Shown here: positions 61,758 through 64,000 of the stretch, piece after piece
Layout of the letters: every line of letters begins with the position of its first letter
How positions within the stretch are numbered: the stretch's first letter is position 1
Source: Thozetella sp. PMI_491
Taxonomy: Eukaryota > Ascomycota > Sordariomycetes > Chaetosphaeriales > Chaetosphaeriaceae
Assembly: GCA_021432635.1 (NCBI GenBank)
Contig: MU270058.1
Coordinates: 1-64,000, forward strand
Reading direction: 5' to 3'
DNA: 64,000 bases
The notes under the pieces: model-generated
Told to the model about the DNA's origin: nothing
The model's database searches: none
The model's input: the letters and a program-made list of their open reading frames with translations, nothing else
Made by a program: the position numbers and the translations under genes

Positions 61758-63343
61758 TTACTGGAGGTTGCGAGGAGCAATACCTTCTGCCATCAGCATG
61801 ACGCCGAACCCATCTGCATCTGCCAGCCACATTTCACTCCTTTCATCCAGCGGATTGGCGGAATCGCCAGCGTTGAGCTGAAAGAATTCTTCCATTCTGT
61901 AGCTTCCGCCCCGCCACAGCCTAAGCCATTCATTGTATTGATGCTCCCAGCTTCGCTCATCGCCTTCTTCCCACAAGTATCTCGCGGCGGGAGCCGGGAG
62001 CGGGCCAAGTTCGAGGCATGTCAGGATGGGGTAGCCATGCCTGAGCGACCACGCCCACTCTAGGTGGTGGAGGGCCAAGATTGTACGGCGCTTGGCAGAT
62101 ACCATGGCCCAGTCTCTCCAGCGCGGCAGGGTATGGTTCGACTCTTGCTCGAGAAATAGGCCGGTCATCGCGAGCGCCTGTTTCACGTCCCACATGTCGA
62201 TCAGAAGCTGCGCATCTACAGGATGGGCTAATGCGGCAGAATTGCCGAATCCGAAAAGCAGAATTATTAACAAGATCAACAGGGATTGCGCCGCTGCAAG
62301 GAGATCCGGTGCGTCGTAAGAGGAGTACTATCTCGTGTTAAAAAAAATGTTAGCAGTCCCCATGTCTCATCGACACGAGTAGCATCTGCGTGTTCAGACT
62401 GTCAAGTACCTCTCGAAGTAGCCTCCGCACCTCATCTTGTATAGTGCGTTGCACAAGATCGCGGCTGCCTGGGGTGTGGCCGATCCACATCTTCGCTAGT
62501 GTGTAGCAGTTGGCTAAGGGGCCTGGCATACCTTTGGCCAACTGGAGCCGATGGATGATTGGCGGTAGATGGCGGGTATCATGCGTGGCCATCATGCGTG
62601 GCCAGGACTGCAGGACTCGGACTACGAAGTGCATAGTGTGCCTGGCGACGCTATCGGCAATCGGCGCGTTCCACGCCGGGTTTTTCGCCAGTAACACTTC
62701 CCGCCGCTGGTCAGATACAAGGTATTCGGGGGCGATGGCTTCGAGTACATGGGTCGTATCCTTTTCCGGTAGCTGCATACTAGTTCCTAGGGGGAGAGCG
62801 AAGGAGGGCAGGGTATTAGTCACGTCGGAGCCGCGAGTGCGCCACGGAGAACTAGATCTATATGCTTCGACTTCATCGAGAGCACGAGATATGCTGCTCT
62901 CCTGTGTGCCGATCCTAGACGGCGAGAGAGATGCGGACACATCGAAGGTTCCGTTGTCCAGAGGAGAAGTTTCAATCTCTTCTGCCTGCAGAGGGTTGCA
63001 GCTCAAGGCCTCTAGTTGCGATTGGGGGGTCCCGGAAGGTATTGCGGTACCATCCTTGGACAGATACTCGCATACGATAGCACGTTCTTGGCATCTACCA
63101 CATCTTGGACGCTGCAGGTCGCAGCGTAGCTTCGAAGCCGAGCATGTGCGGCAGGCCTTTTGCCTTGGTGGAGCCTTCAGATCCTGAAGGCATCGCTCGG
63201 AATGCCTCACCAGCGAGGATGCTACAAACAAGATTAGGCTTCTCAGAGCCTTTACTGCTTTAGGCAGGCCGGAAAGGGGATTTACTCCTGGTGAAGTTTC
63301 GCGAGCAGCGTGGGCACCCGAGAGGCGTGCTCGTAGGCGTCAT
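61758..63343 (-). CDS. Transcription factor with C2HC finger plus Zn2Cys6 cluster, 3 exons
   Basis: A 490-residue nuclear regulator. Exons on the minus strand are 63343-63286, 63221-62377 and 62327-61758 (introns 64 and 49 nt). The first intron splits the zinc finger: CPRCSRNFTR before and SSLVRHSERC after, giving C10, C13, H26 and C30. The binuclear cluster follows at C43, C46, C53, C60, C63 and C70 (ACRTCSASKLRCDLQRPRCGRC). Residues about 75-170 are Ser-rich. The remainder resembles the C-terminal region of short fungal C6 factors, with ALAHPVDAQLLIDMWDVKQ and LHHLEWAWSLRHGYP. It is probably a pathway-specific activator of the flanking aldo-keto reductase and the divergent saccharopine-dehydrogenase-like gene (288 bp away). 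Confidence 0.88.
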
Positions 63344-63631
63344 ATCGCATGGGTTGGCAATAAAGGTGTTGCTCGAATTCGGACTTCCGAGTACCTGGCA
63401 CGAAGGGCTTAAAAATTGAGAGTTGCGCTACCAATTTGTTGGCGGAGGGGCTAGGCAGGGTAGTGAGTCAGCCCCGGAGCTCCGAGTGCCCTGCGATACG
63501 GCCGCCCCTAGCCCCGAGCGATGAGGCGTGACACAAGTACAAGAAGGATAGAAGACAAAGATTATTAAAGGTAGAAAGAAAATGGGTAACATTATGAGCT
63601 CTCATCCAGCATCGTTCAATCATTCGCCATC

Positions 63632-64000
63632 ATGCCAAGCTTTATGATATATGGCGCAACGGGATATACCGGACGGATCGCGGCCGGGCATGCGAAAAGC
63701 AGCGGGTTAGATGTCATACTCGCAGGAAGGACCGAGAGCAAGATCAGAGAACTGGCCGCCTCATTAAATGTGCCATTCCGTGTATTCGATGTCAACGACC
63801 CTCAACACATACAATCGCACATAGAAGGCGTATGTGTCCTTCTCAACTGCGCAGGGCCGTTTGTCCTTACCGCGGAACCCTTCATGGACGCATGCATTCG
63901 ATGTGGCACGCACTATCTCGATGTGTCTGCCGAGCTGATTAGCTACCAACTGGCTGAAAGAAGAGACGCGGAGGCAAGGGCAGCAGGTGTTATGCTCCTA
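63632..64000 (+). CDS. Saccharopine-dehydrogenase-like NAD(P)-binding oxidoreductase (5' part, cut by window end)
   Basis: The first 123 residues of a longer protein; the frame is open to the window edge with no intron. The nucleotide-binding turn YGATGYTGR at residues 7-15, LAGRTESK near 32 and LNCAGPF near 71, followed by CGTHYLDVSAE, are the signature of the saccharopine dehydrogenase-like / trans-acting enoyl reductase family (SCCPDH-type), not of true lysine-pathway saccharopine dehydrogenase. Members in fungi often occur in metabolite clusters. It is divergent from the dual-finger regulator, whose promoter it shares (288 bp). Confidence 0.85.
   Translation, partial: MPSFMIYGATGYTGRIAAGHAKSSGLDVILAGRTESKIRELAASLNVPFRVFDVNDPQHIQSHIEGVCVLLNCAGPFVLTAEPFMDACIRCGTHYLDVSAELISYQLAERRDAEARAAGVMLL

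Overview
The window is nuclear DNA of a filamentous ascomycete (Pezizomycotina; gene content and intron style fit a plant-associated Sordariomycete, but that rank is inference). Nearly every gene is split by short GT-AG introns (about 40-150 nt, often with a visible CTAAC/CTGAC branch site). The families are typically fungal: Zn2Cys6 factors, a Clr5 protein, several MFS drug-type transporters, S10 carboxypeptidase, GH105 and an Alt a 1-like secreted protein. Exon boundaries were placed by eye from splice signals and kept only where the phases close into one continuous frame.

Region 1 (2.0-15.9 kb) is a compact run of seven genes that looks like a metabolic cluster: MFS transporter (+), FAD monooxygenase (-), Zn polyol/alcohol dehydrogenase (+), nitrilase (-), a large transcription factor with two C2H2 fingers plus a Zn2Cys6 cluster (-), an NmrA/isoflavone-reductase-like NADPH enzyme (+) and a DHA2-type MFS transporter (-). 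There is no PKS, NRPS or terpene synthase, so a catabolic or detoxification cluster acting on a nitrile or aromatic plant compound is as likely as a biosynthetic one. A 19-bp minisatellite lies in the divergent promoter between the regulator and the NmrA gene.

Region 2 (16-50 kb) is gene-poor. It holds a Clr5-domain protein (18.0-19.8 kb), a nonsense-interrupted reading frame (24.2-25.5 kb), a ZIF1/YCR023C-type MFS transporter (25.8-27.8 kb), an unrecognised four-exon gene (32.8-33.8 kb), an Alt a 1-like small secreted protein (34.5-35.0 kb), a nine-exon secreted serine carboxypeptidase (37.6-39.5 kb) convergent with a cytosolic GH105 unsaturated-glycuronyl hydrolase (39.8-41.1 kb), and then about 9 kb of decayed or empty sequence.

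Region 3 (50-64 kb) has an ACS-family MFS permease, an unrecognised 522-residue protein with a membrane-spanning C-terminus, a divergent Prp43/DHX15-like DEAH-box helicase with tandem repeats at its 3' end, a multi-finger C2H2 pseudogene riddled with stops, an aldo-keto reductase, a second dual zinc-finger (C2HC + Zn2Cys6) regulator and the start of a saccharopine-dehydrogenase-like oxidoreductase cut by the window edge. The last three genes may form a second small metabolic group.

No tRNA, rRNA, CRISPR array or intact transposon was recognised.
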